From Hippea maritima DSM 10411 (GTDB lineage: Bacteria; Campylobacterota_A; Desulfurellia; Desulfurellales; Hippeaceae): a stretch of 64,000 bases of DNA. Below the pieces are notes generated by a model. That model ran no database searches. It was given only the letters and a program-made list of their open reading frames with translations, and was not told the origin of the DNA. Positions 1-8,812 of this stretch are shown one piece after another. The stretch is taken from positions 1,308,501 through 1,372,500 of the forward strand of contig NC_015318.1 in NCBI RefSeq assembly GCF_000194135.1. The letters run 5' to 3'. Each line of letters begins with the position of its first letter. Position 1 is the first letter of the stretch. Made by a program: the position numbers and the translations under genes.

Positions 1-848
1 TAAGAGGCATATATAAAAGCGTAGGCAAAATTCCGGCTTTGGGTATATTAACATCGGGGCTTTCGTTTGGAGGCTTTCCGCTATTTTTGGGCTACATTGC
101 AGAGTGGATGCTGCTTGAATCGGTGTTTCAGTCGTATCAATTTACAAGCATGCTTGACAGAATAACAAGCTCAGCGGCGGGCATATTGATGGCCCTTGCT
201 ATGGGTTTTGTCTCATTTTCTATGATAAAACTTATAGGATATTCAGCACTCGGGTATCATCATAATAAAAAAGCTTTGAGTATGCCTGTATTTGCCATGC
301 ATCTGTCCCAGCTATTGCTAACTATTCTTTTGATTGGGTTTGGAGGTTTTGCCTCTTTGTGGTTTATCTATTTAGGCTATCCACAGTTTGTTGGAGGGTT
401 ATTGGGCGTGCCCAACGGATGGTTAATCCTAAGTGCAAAACCTATATTTGGCGTTGTATCACCCGCATTTTTGATGATTGTGATTTTAGTTTTATTCATA
501 CTGCCCTTTACTGTTTACATAAAAACCAGAAAAACCACCAAAAGGGTTGTGTCATGGAACGGTGGATTGAAATTGGAAGAAAATGAGTATTTTACAGTCA
601 ATGCATTCTCATTTATTCTTGAGTATGTATTGCGCTTTATCTATAACATGAAAGAGATAAAACAAAACAAAGAGGCATTTGTCGTGGTGGTTGATGTATT
701 CGATTTAGTGTATCAAAAACTTACAAAACTCACCAAGAAAACAACCTATATAGTAAGCCATGCAATTATGAATGGAAAAATCTCTTTTTATGTATTTTAC
801 ATACTTGCTATGTTTATAATAACAATAGTTGTATTTAGCATAATATAA
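1..848 (+). CDS. Hydrogenase-4/formate hydrogenlyase-like membrane subunit (HyfB/HycC/NuoL family), 5' truncated
   Basis: This is the C-terminal part of a polytopic proton-channel-type subunit of the NuoL/Mrp antiporter family, which in group 4 hydrogenases anchors the hydrogenase or formate-oxidising arm in the membrane. The frame is open from base 3, so the gene begins before the window; an internal TTG at 39 is not a true start. Visible are a GLSFGGFPLFLGYIAEW segment matching the family's conserved 'G.P...GF..EW' helix, at least four further hydrophobic helices, a polar loop with a WNGG motif as in HyfB-like proteins, and a last helix at the C-terminus. The Moco riboswitch, Mo/W-binding proteins and hyp genes that follow support a formate/H2 role. 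The exact subfamily (HyfB, HycC or MbhH-like) cannot be decided from this fragment. Confidence 0.75.
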   Translation, partial: RGIYKSVGKIPALGILTSGLSFGGFPLFLGYIAEWMLLESVFQSYQFTSMLDRITSSAAGILMALAMGFVSFSMIKLIGYSALGYHHNKKALSMPVFAMHLSQLLLTILLIGFGGFASLWFIYLGYPQFVGGLLGVPNGWLILSAKPIFGVVSPAFLMIVILVLFILPFTVYIKTRKTTKRVVSWNGGLKLEENEYFTVNAFSFILEYVLRFIYNMKEIKQNKEAFVVVVDVFDLVYQKLTKLTKKTTYIVSHAIMNGKISFYVFYILAMFIITIVVFSII

Positions 849-891
849 AGGCCGAGCAAGGGTTGCAGGTCTGTTTTTTATTTTGTAAACT

Positions 892-1010
892 TTAAAAAAC
901 TTTCCGAGCCTACCCTCCTAAGGCTTTAGCTATGGAGGCTGGCCGATAGGGTGCAAGCGGAAACGCTTGTGCCTCCCGTATTTGGAAAGGAAGGTGGTTA
1001 TGCGTAAAAC
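892..1010 (+). promoter_or_regulatory. Molybdenum (or tungsten) cofactor riboswitch (Moco RNA motif)
   Basis: The leader between the hydrogenase subunit and the first ModA-like gene carries the hallmarks of the Moco RNA family. A 10-bp stem (950-959 with 964-973, two G-U pairs) is capped by a GAAA tetraloop and is followed at once by CCTCCCGTATTTGGAAAGG (973-991), nearly the same as the conserved 3' core of the E. coli moaA riboswitch. A CCGAGCC block at 904-910 and a TGGCCGATAGGG block upstream fit the rest of the core. Known members sense molybdenum or tungsten cofactor and control cofactor synthesis, metal uptake or Mo/W enzymes. Here it would control the two binding-protein genes downstream. 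The outer limits are approximate, and I could not settle whether the switch acts on transcription or translation. Confidence 0.85.
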
Positions 1011-1064
1011 CCGCTTTTATTCTTAAATCTATCCCTATATTTCATATTTATAGGAGGTTTTATG

Positions 1065-1805
1065 ATGCGTTATTCTGTGTTGGTGTTTATGTTTATCTTG
1101 TTTTTCTCCTTTGAGTGTCATTCTTATACGCTTTATTGGTTGACAGGTGCAGGCATAAAAAGGCCGGCACAAATGATAGCAAAGGCATATAACGAAACAC
1201 ACAAAGACAAAGTGGTAATTATAGCTGGCGGCTCTGGTCAGGTTTTAAACCAAATAATACAATCAAAAAGGGGTGATATATATACCCTTGTGGATGTTGA
1301 TTTTTTAAACAGGGCAAAGCGGTTCAACGCTATATCAACATACAAAAAGATTCTCAAATTAACACCTATATTTCTTTTATCCAGAATCGGAGAGAAAAAG
1401 ATAGGGAATTTTTATGACCTTTCAAAGGTCGGTACAAAAATAGCAGGTGGAAATCCAAAGGCTATGTGTCTTGGTAAAACATTTGAGCAGATAATGTCAA
1501 AGCTTCCATCAGAGTTGGCCAATAAAATACAAAAGAATATCAGAATTAGATGCCTAAATGTATTTCAAATAGTTGGATATGTAAAAGAAGGAGTGGTGGA
1601 TGCAGGTATCGTCTTAGATAAAGCTCTAATAAAAAGCACACACCTAAAATACATAACCATACCACAAAAATACAATGTCAACAGATACGGCTATGTAGCT
1701 TTGGTTTCATATTCAAAACACAAAGAGGCAGCAAAAGAGCTATACAATTTTATACTAACACACCTGTATGTTTACAAAAACTATGGATTTGAGGTGTTAA
1801 AATGA
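1065..1805 (+). CDS. ModA-like periplasmic molybdate/tungstate-binding protein, copy 1
   Basis: Predicted periplasmic solute-binding protein of the ModA/WtpA class, which captures an oxyanion for an ABC importer. It has a short hydrophobic signal sequence (about residues 1-20, ending ...CHS), then a mature domain starting YTLYWLTGAGIKRPAQ with a GGSGQVLNQI ligand-loop region and a VDAGIVLDKAL segment, typical of class II binding proteins. Two ATGs are in frame at 1062 and 1065; AGGAGG at 1052-1057 lies 7 nt before the second, which I prefer. It lies directly behind the Moco riboswitch and overlaps its paralogue by 4 nt. No permease or ATPase gene follows in the window. The ligand (Mo or W) is inferred from the riboswitch and family. 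Confidence 0.75.
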   Translation: MRYSVLVFMFILFFSFECHSYTLYWLTGAGIKRPAQMIAKAYNETHKDKVVIIAGGSGQVLNQIIQSKRGDIYTLVDVDFLNRAKRFNAISTYKKILKLTPIFLLSRIGEKKIGNFYDLSKVGTKIAGGNPKAMCLGKTFEQIMSKLPSELANKIQKNIRIRCLNVFQIVGYVKEGVVDAGIVLDKALIKSTHLKYITIPQKYNVNRYGYVALVSYSKHKEAAKELYNFILTHLYVYKNYGFEVLK

Positions 1806-2536
1806 AAAGGTTATTTGTCGTTTTTACAATTGCCCTATTTACAAAAACCGCTTTTTGCTATCAACTGTATTGGTTCTCATCGGCAGCTATCAAAAAACCA
1901 TCCCAGAAGATAGCCGAATTATTCAACAAAACCCATAAAGATAAGGTTGTTTTGATAAACGGTGGAACAGGCCAGGTATTGCAACAGATGATTCTATCAA
2001 AAAAGGGCGATATATACACATGCATCGACCCTAAGTTTTTCAAAATTGCTCAAGAAAAAGGCCTGATTTTGGAATATACGAGTTTTATCAAACTAACACC
2101 CGTTATAGGACTATCACAAAAAGGCCAAAACAAAATAAAGACCTTTAACGATATATTCAAAAACGGTATAACAATAGCAGCAGGCAATCCTAAAACCATG
2201 GCGCTGGGCAAAACATACATGCATATACTAAATAAACTCTCAAGCAGAATGGCAACAAAACTCAAAAACAATGTAAAAGTAAAGGCGATAAACATATCCC
2301 AGATTATAAACTATCTAAAACAAGATACAGTGGATGCTGGTCTTGTGTTTAAATCAACAGCAAAGATAAACGGGTTTGATTATGTGGAAATACCCAAAGA
2401 GTTCAATCAGATAAAGAAAGGATACATAGCCAAGATATCCTTCAGCAAAAACAAAAAAGCACAGGATGATCTGTATCGATTTATACTAAACCACCCCAAC
2501 ATATACACCCAATTTGGCTTTGATGTTATACATTAA
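1802..2536 (+). CDS. ModA-like periplasmic molybdate/tungstate-binding protein, copy 2
   Basis: Paralogue of the preceding gene, aligning along its whole length: shared THKDKVV, GGTGQVL against GGSGQVL, GDIYT, GNPK..LGKT and VDAG blocks. It has its own signal sequence (about residues 1-19, ending FCY). It starts by ATGA overlap with copy 1, so the two are translationally coupled and under the same riboswitch. A recent-looking tandem duplication that has diverged in sequence suggests either different oxyanion preference or a binding pair for one importer. The gene ends tail to tail with cobU, the two stop codons overlapping, so no transporter membrane component is encoded downstream. Confidence 0.72.
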   Translation: MKRLFVVFTIALFTKTAFCYQLYWFSSAAIKKPSQKIAELFNKTHKDKVVLINGGTGQVLQQMILSKKGDIYTCIDPKFFKIAQEKGLILEYTSFIKLTPVIGLSQKGQNKIKTFNDIFKNGITIAAGNPKTMALGKTYMHILNKLSSRMATKLKNNVKVKAINISQIINYLKQDTVDAGLVFKSTAKINGFDYVEIPKEFNQIKKGYIAKISFSKNKKAQDDLYRFILNHPNIYTQFGFDVIH

Positions 2537-3030
2537 GATTTGACATTCAAAGGCTGGCCGCTAATCATAAAAACAACCCTATCCGATACATCGGCCAGCT
2601 TCTGATTTACCTCACCAAGCAGATCCACATACCGTCGTGATAGGGTATTATCAGGCATGATACCCAGCCCAACCTCATTTGAGACAACAACAACATCGGA
2701 TGTTATTTTGTCCAAAGCCTTAAAAAAAGCCTCTATTTGAGCCTCTTTTTTGTAAAACAATAGATTTGAAACCCACACGGTAAGACAATCTATCAGGCAA
2801 ACATCAAAATTATTTGCACCATCCAAAGCCCTTGATAGATAAACAGGCTCCTCTATCGTCTTAAATAGGTTGCCTCTTTCCTGTTTATGCTTTTCTATTC
2901 TTTTTTTCATCTCATCATCAAAAGCCACAGCCGTTGCAATAAACAACCGACGCTTATAACTTAAAGCCATCTTTAAAGCATACCTGCTTTTGCCGGATCT
3001 TACACCGCCTGTAATCAGGGTTATTGCCAT
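2533..3030 (-). CDS. cobU: Adenosylcobinamide kinase / adenosylcobinamide-phosphate guanylyltransferase
   Basis: CobU/CobP phosphorylates adenosylcobinamide and then transfers GMP to it, two steps in attaching the lower ligand of cobalamin. The protein starts MAITLITGGVRSGKS, which carries the family's P-loop GGxRSGKS, followed by the LIDCLTVWVSNLL and VSNEVGLGIMP segments expected in CobU. At 165 residues it is close to the usual length of about 170-180. It stands alone: no other cobalamin genes are in the window. It is divergent from the methyltransferase gene that follows, with about 50 bp between the two starts, and its stop overlaps that of the second ModA-like gene. Confidence 0.9.
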   Translation of the reverse strand: MAITLITGGVRSGKSRYALKMALSYKRRLFIATAVAFDDEMKKRIEKHKQERGNLFKTIEEPVYLSRALDGANNFDVCLIDCLTVWVSNLLFYKKEAQIEAFFKALDKITSDVVVVSNEVGLGIMPDNTLSRRYVDLLGEVNQKLADVSDRVVFMISGQPLNVKS

Positions 3031-3081
3031 AAAACCTCCAAGTGCTTGAATTATATTTTAAAAGGTTTAGAATTACAAGCC

Positions 3082-4224
3082 ATGAAAGAGGTCCTCTTAA
3101 ACCACAAAGGCTTTGATAAGATAAAGAACCACCTTGTCTGGATATACAACAAGGAGATAGAAAAACTGCAAGGCGACATCAAAAACGGTGAGATATGCAG
3201 ATTAACATACAAGAACAACACAGCTGCCATAGCCTTCGTAAACCCATCAAGCAAGATAACAGCAAGGGTTTTAAGCTTCAAGGATGAAAGAATAGACAGG
3301 GATTTTATCAAACGCAGAATAGAGAGCGCCATAAAAAGAAGAAGCCATATAAAAAACACAAACTCATTAAGGCTGTTCCACTCCGATGCTGATGGCTTAA
3401 GCGGGCTTGTTGTGGATAGATACTCAGATAACCTTATTGTGTCATTTGATTCTGCAGGTGTAGATAGGCTGAAAAACGAAATAATCGAAACGCTTGTTGA
3501 GCTTATCAAACCAAAGGGCATATATAAAAAAGACAACCCAATAAGAAAAAAAGAAGGGCTTACAATAGAAAGCCAGACCGTATACGGGAAAATAGACAAT
3601 GAGTTTATTGTTGAGGAAAACGGCAGAAGATTCACAACAAACCTTAAACAGTCTCAAAAAAGCGGATTCTTTTTAGACCAAAGAGACAATAGGCTAAGGG
3701 TTAGCCACTACAAAGCAGAAAGGGTTTTGGATCTGTTTGCACACTCGGGCGGCTTTGGCATCTATCTAAATCCAGAATTCGCTAAATTTGTTGAGATCTC
3801 AGCCGATGCCTGCTCAAAAATAGAAACCAACTGCTCTCTAAATGGCATAAAAAACTATAAAATCATAAACGGCGATGTATTTGATTTTTTAAAAAACGAA
3901 ACAGAAACATACGATATGATTATCATAGATCCACCGGCTTTTGCCAAGAATAAACATGCAGTAAAAGGGGCATTCAAAGGCTTAAAATACCTGCTTACAA
4001 ACAGCTTAAATCTATTAGAGGAAAATGGACATCTTGCTGTTTTTAGCTGCTCACATTCTATAGGGTTTAAGCAGCTTTTGGAGTTATCCCTATCATCAAG
4101 TATTGCTGCAGGATGCAAACTTGAGGTTGTTGAGCTTTTAAAACAGGCATCAGATCATCCCTATATGCTAAACATACCCACATCACTGTATCTAACCGGA
4201 CTATTGCTCAAAAAAATAACATGA
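3082..4224 (+). CDS. Class I SAM-dependent rRNA methyltransferase (RlmI-like, COG1092)
   Basis: Predicted 23S rRNA (cytosine-5)-methyltransferase of the RlmI/YccW type: an N-terminal PUA-like domain, a central linking domain and a C-terminal Rossmann methyltransferase domain. Visible are the SAM-binding stretch VLDLFAHSGGFGIYL, the IIIDPPAFAKNK motif (the DPP motif of the active site) and the FSCSHSI motif with the likely catalytic cysteine. An open TTG at 3046 would add 12 residues, but it has no good ribosome-binding site, and the PUA-like similarity begins at the ATG at 3082, so I start there; the choice is uncertain. It ends in an ATGA overlap with hypF, which ties it to the hyp operon. 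Its precise target nucleotide is not shown by the sequence. Confidence 0.8.
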   Translation: MKEVLLNHKGFDKIKNHLVWIYNKEIEKLQGDIKNGEICRLTYKNNTAAIAFVNPSSKITARVLSFKDERIDRDFIKRRIESAIKRRSHIKNTNSLRLFHSDADGLSGLVVDRYSDNLIVSFDSAGVDRLKNEIIETLVELIKPKGIYKKDNPIRKKEGLTIESQTVYGKIDNEFIVEENGRRFTTNLKQSQKSGFFLDQRDNRLRVSHYKAERVLDLFAHSGGFGIYLNPEFAKFVEISADACSKIETNCSLNGIKNYKIINGDVFDFLKNETETYDMIIIDPPAFAKNKHAVKGAFKGLKYLLTNSLNLLEENGHLAVFSCSHSIGFKQLLELSLSSSIAAGCKLEVVELLKQASDHPYMLNIPTSLYLTGLLLKKIT

Positions 4225-6425
4225 AGGCGTTCAGAATAAAGGTTGAAGGTATCGTTCAATCTGTAGGCTTTAGACCGTTTATATACAGGCTATTTAAGAA
4301 CTGCTCAGGCTGGGTGAGAAACAGCTCCGGTTATGTTGAGATATACTTAGAGTGTCAAACATCAAAGGAAAAAATCAAGAAATTGATAAAAACAAAAAAA
4401 CCAGCTAACTCTCAAATAGACTCCATACACATAGAGGAGTTTAAAATAAACAAAAGGGCATTTGATGGGTTTTTTATAAAAACAAGCTCAAACAAAAACA
4501 CAACGCCATCTATACCGCCGGATTTGAGCATATGCGACCAATGTGCCAAAGAACTGTTTGATGAAAAAAACAGGAGGTTTCTGCATCCCTTTATAAACTG
4601 TACAAACTGCGGGGCAAGGTTCTCTATAATTACAGGAGCACCGTATGATAGAGATAAAACCACGATGAGATACTTCACCATGTGCAAAATATGCAATCAG
4701 GAATACAACACCCCATCGGATAGGCGATTCCATGCACAACCCATCTGCTGCAACGAGTGTGGGCCTGAGTATTTTCTGATAAATAAAAAAAAGATTATAG
4801 CAAAGGGTATAGAAGCCATAAAAAAGCTCTCAGAGTTTTTAACAAAAGGCGGTATCGCTTTAGTTAAAGGCATAGGCGGGTATCATCTATACTGTGATGC
4901 ATTTAATGAAGATGCAATAGAAAGGGTTAAACAGATAAAAAACAGATACTCAAAACCGTTTGCCGTAATAGTAAGGGATATAAATACCTTAAGCGATTAC
5001 TGCTTCATGTCAACTGAAGAACAAAAGCTCATAGAAAGCCAGATAAAACCCATCGTTCTTTTGAGGCTTAAAAGCAACAAACTGCAATCGGCCACGATGG
5101 GCAGCCCATACCTTGGGGCAATGCTGCCATACACACCACTTCACCTTTTGATATTTCACTTCTCAAAGCTTAAGTTTCTTATAGCAACCAGCGCAAATTT
5201 TACAGAAAAGCCCTTGATCTATTCAGATAAGGATGCGGTGAATTTCTCAGAAACGGATTATGTACTAACAAATAACCGCAGAATTATACGACCCCTCGAA
5301 GATTCAATTGTCAAACTCGTAGGCAATAAAAAACTGATATACCGATACGCAAGGGGATTTGCACCGGGCGTGTATTCAAGAAAAACAAAACCCAACATAC
5401 TGGCCGTTGGCTGCGATTTAAAAAATAACATAGCCGTATCGTTGAAAGATAAGGTTGTTTTATCCCAATACAGCGGGGATTTAGAAGAATACGAGAACTA
5501 TTTGAGGTTTAAAGAGAAGGTTGATGATTTTCTTAACTTTTTCAAAGTAAAACCGGATATTGTCGTATGCGATAAACACCCCAACTATCTATCATCAAAT
5601 TATGCAATAGAAAACTTTGAAAACACCCTGCAGGTTCAACACCACAAGGCACATTTTGCATCCGTCCTATTTGAGCATCAAATCAAAAAACCATGCTTGG
5701 GTGTGGTTCTTGATGGAACAGGTTTTGGCGATGATGCGGCTATCTGGGGAGGTGAGTTTTTTATCTGGGATGGGAAAAATATCGAACGGGTTGGGCATCT
5801 AAAGTATATGCCGTTTGCGTTTTCGGAAAAAGCCGTAAAAGAGCCGTTCAGATTGGCTATTCTATGGTTAAAACACCTAAACATAACCAACCATCCCCTG
5901 TTTGACAAATACCCAGAAATAACAAAAGCAGCAGCATTCATAGAAAAAACAGAAACCAGCTCAGCAGGCAGACTGTTTGATGTTGCAGCAGTGCTGCTTG
6001 GCATAAAGGAGAAAAACTCATACGAGGCAGAGGCTGCTGTTAATCTAAATTATGAGGCGTTTAGATCGCACTCAAAAGAAAAGCTGTCCTACACCATAAA
6101 GAACAACATAGTGGACTTCTCACCCACAATAGAGCAGCTTGTGTATCTAAACAAAAAAACAAATCGCTCAGATTTAGCAATGATGTTTCACAACACCATA
6201 ATAGACGCTGTTTTTGAAAACATACTCAATATATCACACTCAAATAACATAAAAAACATAGCATTAAGCGGCGGTGTTTTCCAAAACGAAATAATATTAA
6301 GCGGAATAGTAAGCAGGCTAAATAAAAAGGGGTTTGATGTGTATTTCAACAACACCGCACCGATCAACGATGGAGGGATTGCTTTAGGTCAGATATGGCT
6401 TGCAAATAGCCGTTTAAATATTTGA
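4221..6425 (+). CDS. hypF: Carbamoyltransferase HypF (NiFe-hydrogenase maturation)
   Basis: HypF converts carbamoyl phosphate and ATP into a carbamoyl group that it places on the C-terminal cysteine of HypE, the source of the cyanide ligands of NiFe hydrogenase. All parts are present in 734 residues: acylphosphatase domain (about 1-90) with VEGIVQSVGFRPF and its catalytic arginine; two zinc-finger-like pairs (C105, C108, C127, C130 and C155, C158, C177, C180); a YrdC-like domain (about 195-380); and a Kae1-like C-terminal domain with VQHHKAHFASVL near residue 475 and a late ALSGGVFQN motif. Normal length for the family. It starts in an ATGA overlap with the methyltransferase and is followed by a 60-bp gap before the MDR gene. 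Confidence 0.96.
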   Translation: MKAFRIKVEGIVQSVGFRPFIYRLFKNCSGWVRNSSGYVEIYLECQTSKEKIKKLIKTKKPANSQIDSIHIEEFKINKRAFDGFFIKTSSNKNTTPSIPPDLSICDQCAKELFDEKNRRFLHPFINCTNCGARFSIITGAPYDRDKTTMRYFTMCKICNQEYNTPSDRRFHAQPICCNECGPEYFLINKKKIIAKGIEAIKKLSEFLTKGGIALVKGIGGYHLYCDAFNEDAIERVKQIKNRYSKPFAVIVRDINTLSDYCFMSTEEQKLIESQIKPIVLLRLKSNKLQSATMGSPYLGAMLPYTPLHLLIFHFSKLKFLIATSANFTEKPLIYSDKDAVNFSETDYVLTNNRRIIRPLEDSIVKLVGNKKLIYRYARGFAPGVYSRKTKPNILAVGCDLKNNIAVSLKDKVVLSQYSGDLEEYENYLRFKEKVDDFLNFFKVKPDIVVCDKHPNYLSSNYAIENFENTLQVQHHKAHFASVLFEHQIKKPCLGVVLDGTGFGDDAAIWGGEFFIWDGKNIERVGHLKYMPFAFSEKAVKEPFRLAILWLKHLNITNHPLFDKYPEITKAAAFIEKTETSSAGRLFDVAAVLLGIKEKNSYEAEAAVNLNYEAFRSHSKEKLSYTIKNNIVDFSPTIEQLVYLNKKTNRSDLAMMFHNTIIDAVFENILNISHSNNIKNIALSGGVFQNEIILSGIVSRLNKKGFDVYFNNTAPINDGGIALGQIWLANSRLNI

Positions 6426-6485
6426 CTGTAAGGAATTCTAAGGGTAAATTTGCTAAGTGTTAAATAAGTTTAAAGGGGGAGAAGG

Positions 6486-7475
6486 ATGAAAGCCGTTATA
6501 TGCGATGGATTTGGTGGGATTGAGGTTTTAAAGATAGCCGATGTGGAAAAACCGAAACCAAAACCCGATCAGGTTTTAATAAAGGTTATGGCCACATCCG
6601 TTAACATGCCGGATATCGTGCAAAGAAGGGGCAAATACCCGCCACCTCCAGGTGAGTCTGAGATATTGGGTTTGGAGGTTGCAGGCATAATCGAGGAGTT
6701 GGGCAGCGAGGTTGAAGAATACAAAAAGGGCGATAAGGTAATGGCTCTGGTCGGCGGTGGAGGATATGCAGAGTATGCAACAGCTTATGCAAGCCATATC
6801 ATACCCATCCCGGAATCTATGAGCTTTGAGGAAGCAGCCTGCGTTTGTGAGGCCTATATTACGGCGTTTCTCAATGTATTTATGATAGGAGGCATAAAGG
6901 ATAACGACTATGTTCTATATCACGGTGGTGGAGGTGGTGTAAACACAGCAGCCATACAGCTAACAAGAGCACTCACAAACAATGTCAATATAATAATCAC
7001 GGCATCACCAAGAAAGATGGATAAGGTTAAAGAGATTGGGGCAAATCTCGTAATAAACTACAAAGAGAACCCCAATTTTTCAGATATCATAAAAGAATAC
7101 ACCAAAAAACGCGGCGTTGACATCATTTTAGACCATGTCGGTGCAACATACTTAGACCAGAATATCAAATCCTTAGCATACGAGGGCAGACTGATAATAA
7201 TCGGCGTTATAAGCGGCATAAAGGCGGAGTTAAACTTGGGACTTTTGATGGTTAAAAGGCAGAAAATTATAGGCTCTGTGCTGCGTTCACGCCCTGTGGA
7301 AAACAAAGCCCAGATAATAAAGGAGTTTAAAGAAAAAGCCATTCCAAAGTTTGCAGACAGGACAATAGTTCCCATAATCTACACCGTTCTGCCGCTTGAA
7401 GAGGTCGCAAAGGCCCATCAGATAATGGAAAAGGGCGAGCACTTTGGAAAGATAGTGCTTTCTGTGTCTCACTAA
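6486..7475 (+). CDS. NAD(P)H:quinone oxidoreductase-like MDR-family dehydrogenase
   Basis: Medium-chain dehydrogenase/reductase of the quinone oxidoreductase (Qor/PIG3) branch. The N-terminal GroES-like domain carries the branch's NMPDIVQRRGKYPPPPG segment, and the Rossmann domain begins YHGGGGGVNTAAIQL, the NAD(P)-binding glycine motif. The structural and catalytic cysteines of zinc alcohol dehydrogenases are not apparent, as expected for the zinc-free branch. It has a strong ribosome-binding site (AAAGGGGGAG just before the ATG) and lies between hypF and hypC in the same direction, 10 bp before hypC. This is not a usual member of a hyp operon. Substrate is unknown; small quinones, enones or other electrophiles are typical for the family. 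Confidence 0.85.
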   Translation: MKAVICDGFGGIEVLKIADVEKPKPKPDQVLIKVMATSVNMPDIVQRRGKYPPPPGESEILGLEVAGIIEELGSEVEEYKKGDKVMALVGGGGYAEYATAYASHIIPIPESMSFEEAACVCEAYITAFLNVFMIGGIKDNDYVLYHGGGGGVNTAAIQLTRALTNNVNIIITASPRKMDKVKEIGANLVINYKENPNFSDIIKEYTKKRGVDIILDHVGATYLDQNIKSLAYEGRLIIIGVISGIKAELNLGLLMVKRQKIIGSVLRSRPVENKAQIIKEFKEKAIPKFADRTIVPIIYTVLPLEEVAKAHQIMEKGEHFGKIVLSVSH

Positions 7476-7485
7476 AGGAGGGGAT

Positions 7486-7734
7486 ATGTGCCTTGGTATA
7501 GCCATGAAGGTTGTTGAGATATACGACGGTGGCCTAAACGGTGTGGTTGAGGCTGGCGGCGTTAAGCGCCACTGCTTCTTCCACATGATAGACGATCTAA
7601 AGGTTGGGGATTATGTCATTGTTCATGCTGGCTGCGCTATAGAGAAGATAGAGGAAGAAGAAGCCCAGGAGAATCTAAAACTAATAGAACAGTGCTTATT
7701 GGGAGAAGAAGCAGGTGGACAGGATAAAACTTAA
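7486..7734 (+). CDS. hypC: Hydrogenase assembly chaperone HypC
   Basis: Small OB-fold chaperone that, with HypD, assembles the Fe(CN)2CO group and hands it to the hydrogenase large-subunit precursor. It starts MCLGIAMKVVEI; Cys2, exposed after removal of Met1, is the residue that binds iron and HypD. At 82 residues it is normal for HypC/HupF. A ribosome-binding site AGGAGG lies just before the ATG. It overlaps hypD by 20 nt, suggesting coupled translation of the two partners. Confidence 0.95.
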   Translation: MCLGIAMKVVEIYDGGLNGVVEAGGVKRHCFFHMIDDLKVGDYVIVHAGCAIEKIEEEEAQENLKLIEQCLLGEEAGGQDKT

Positions 7735-8812
7735 TATTTACAACGACCCAGAGATAGTAAAAAAACTAAGCAACTTCATAAAAAAGGAAGCAGAAAAGCT
7801 AAAAAAAACCATAAAAATTATGCACATATGCGGCACACATGAAAATTCAATCGTAAGGTTTGGCCTAAGGGATTTATTGCCTGGCAACATCACAGTTATT
7901 GCAGGACCTGGTTGTCCTGTATGTGTTACAAGCTCAAGGGATATAGATGCTATAATAGAACTTGCGTTAAAGGAAAATATCAAGCTTTTGACATTCGGGG
8001 ATATGCTAAAGGTGCCAGGCAGCAGATTATCCTTCTCAAAAGCCATCTCAATGGGTGCAGATATCCAGATGATCTACAGCATCTTTGATGGCATAGAGAT
8101 AGCCAAAAACTCAGACAAGCCGTGCATATTCTTTGCCTGCGGTTTTGAAACAACAGCAGCACCAACCGCAGCAGCCCTAAAGGATTTGGAAATACCAAAA
8201 AACTTTTATATATACAGCGTGCACAAATACACACCAAACGGCGTGTATGCCCTACTTAAAAGCGGCAAGATCTCGATGGATGCATTAATCCTTCCCGGCC
8301 ATGCCTCAACCATATCAGGCCTAAAAACCTATGAGAGGTTTACAGATGAATTTGGATTGCCGTCTGTTGCAGCAGGCTTTGAAGCTGCAGACATACTGCT
8401 TGCCATAGCCTTGATAGTAAAACAGATAAACAACAAAGAAGCAAAGGTGGAAAACGCATACACCAGGGTTATAGAATACGAAGGCAACAAAAGGGCTCAG
8501 CAGGCAATTGATGAGGTGTTCTATCTTACAAGCTCTATCTGGAGGGGTTTGGGCGAGATAGAAAACAGCGGATATGAATTAAAAGACAAATACAGACAGT
8601 TTGATGCAAAAAAGCAATTCAATATAACATACACAAACGATTACATAGAACACCAAAAGGGATGTAAATGCAACGAAATAATATTAGGTAATCTAACGCC
8701 AAAGGATTGTCCTCTGTTTACAAAGAGGTGCACACCGCATGACCCGATAGGCCCTTGCATGGTTTCAGATGAGGGAACCTGCAAAAACTGGTATGATGGA
8801 GGTTTGATTTGA
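7715..8812 (+). CDS. hypD: Hydrogenase maturation iron-sulfur protein HypD
   Basis: HypD is the scaffold and redox protein on which the Fe(CN)2CO moiety of NiFe hydrogenases is built. The sequence shows HICGTHEN (C39), GPGCPVC (C67, C70), the CGFETTAAP motif, and a C-terminal cysteine cluster (GCKC, DCP, RCT, GPCM, GTC) that includes the ligands of its 4Fe-4S cluster. Length 365 is typical. The start is GTG at 7715, inside the end of hypC, preceded by GGGAGAAG. It overlaps hypE by 4 nt. Confidence 0.96.
   Translation: MDRIKLNIYNDPEIVKKLSNFIKKEAEKLKKTIKIMHICGTHENSIVRFGLRDLLPGNITVIAGPGCPVCVTSSRDIDAIIELALKENIKLLTFGDMLKVPGSRLSFSKAISMGADIQMIYSIFDGIEIAKNSDKPCIFFACGFETTAAPTAAALKDLEIPKNFYIYSVHKYTPNGVYALLKSGKISMDALILPGHASTISGLKTYERFTDEFGLPSVAAGFEAADILLAIALIVKQINNKEAKVENAYTRVIEYEGNKRAQQAIDEVFYLTSSIWRGLGEIENSGYELKDKYRQFDAKKQFNITYTNDYIEHQKGCKCNEIILGNLTPKDCPLFTKRCTPHDPIGPCMVSDEGTCKNWYDGGLI

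Noticed and set aside
849-890. Terminator after the hydrogenase subunit (T-rich stretch near 880-895)
   Set aside because: No convincing stem precedes the T-rich sequence; the stretch was left as the start of the riboswitch leader.
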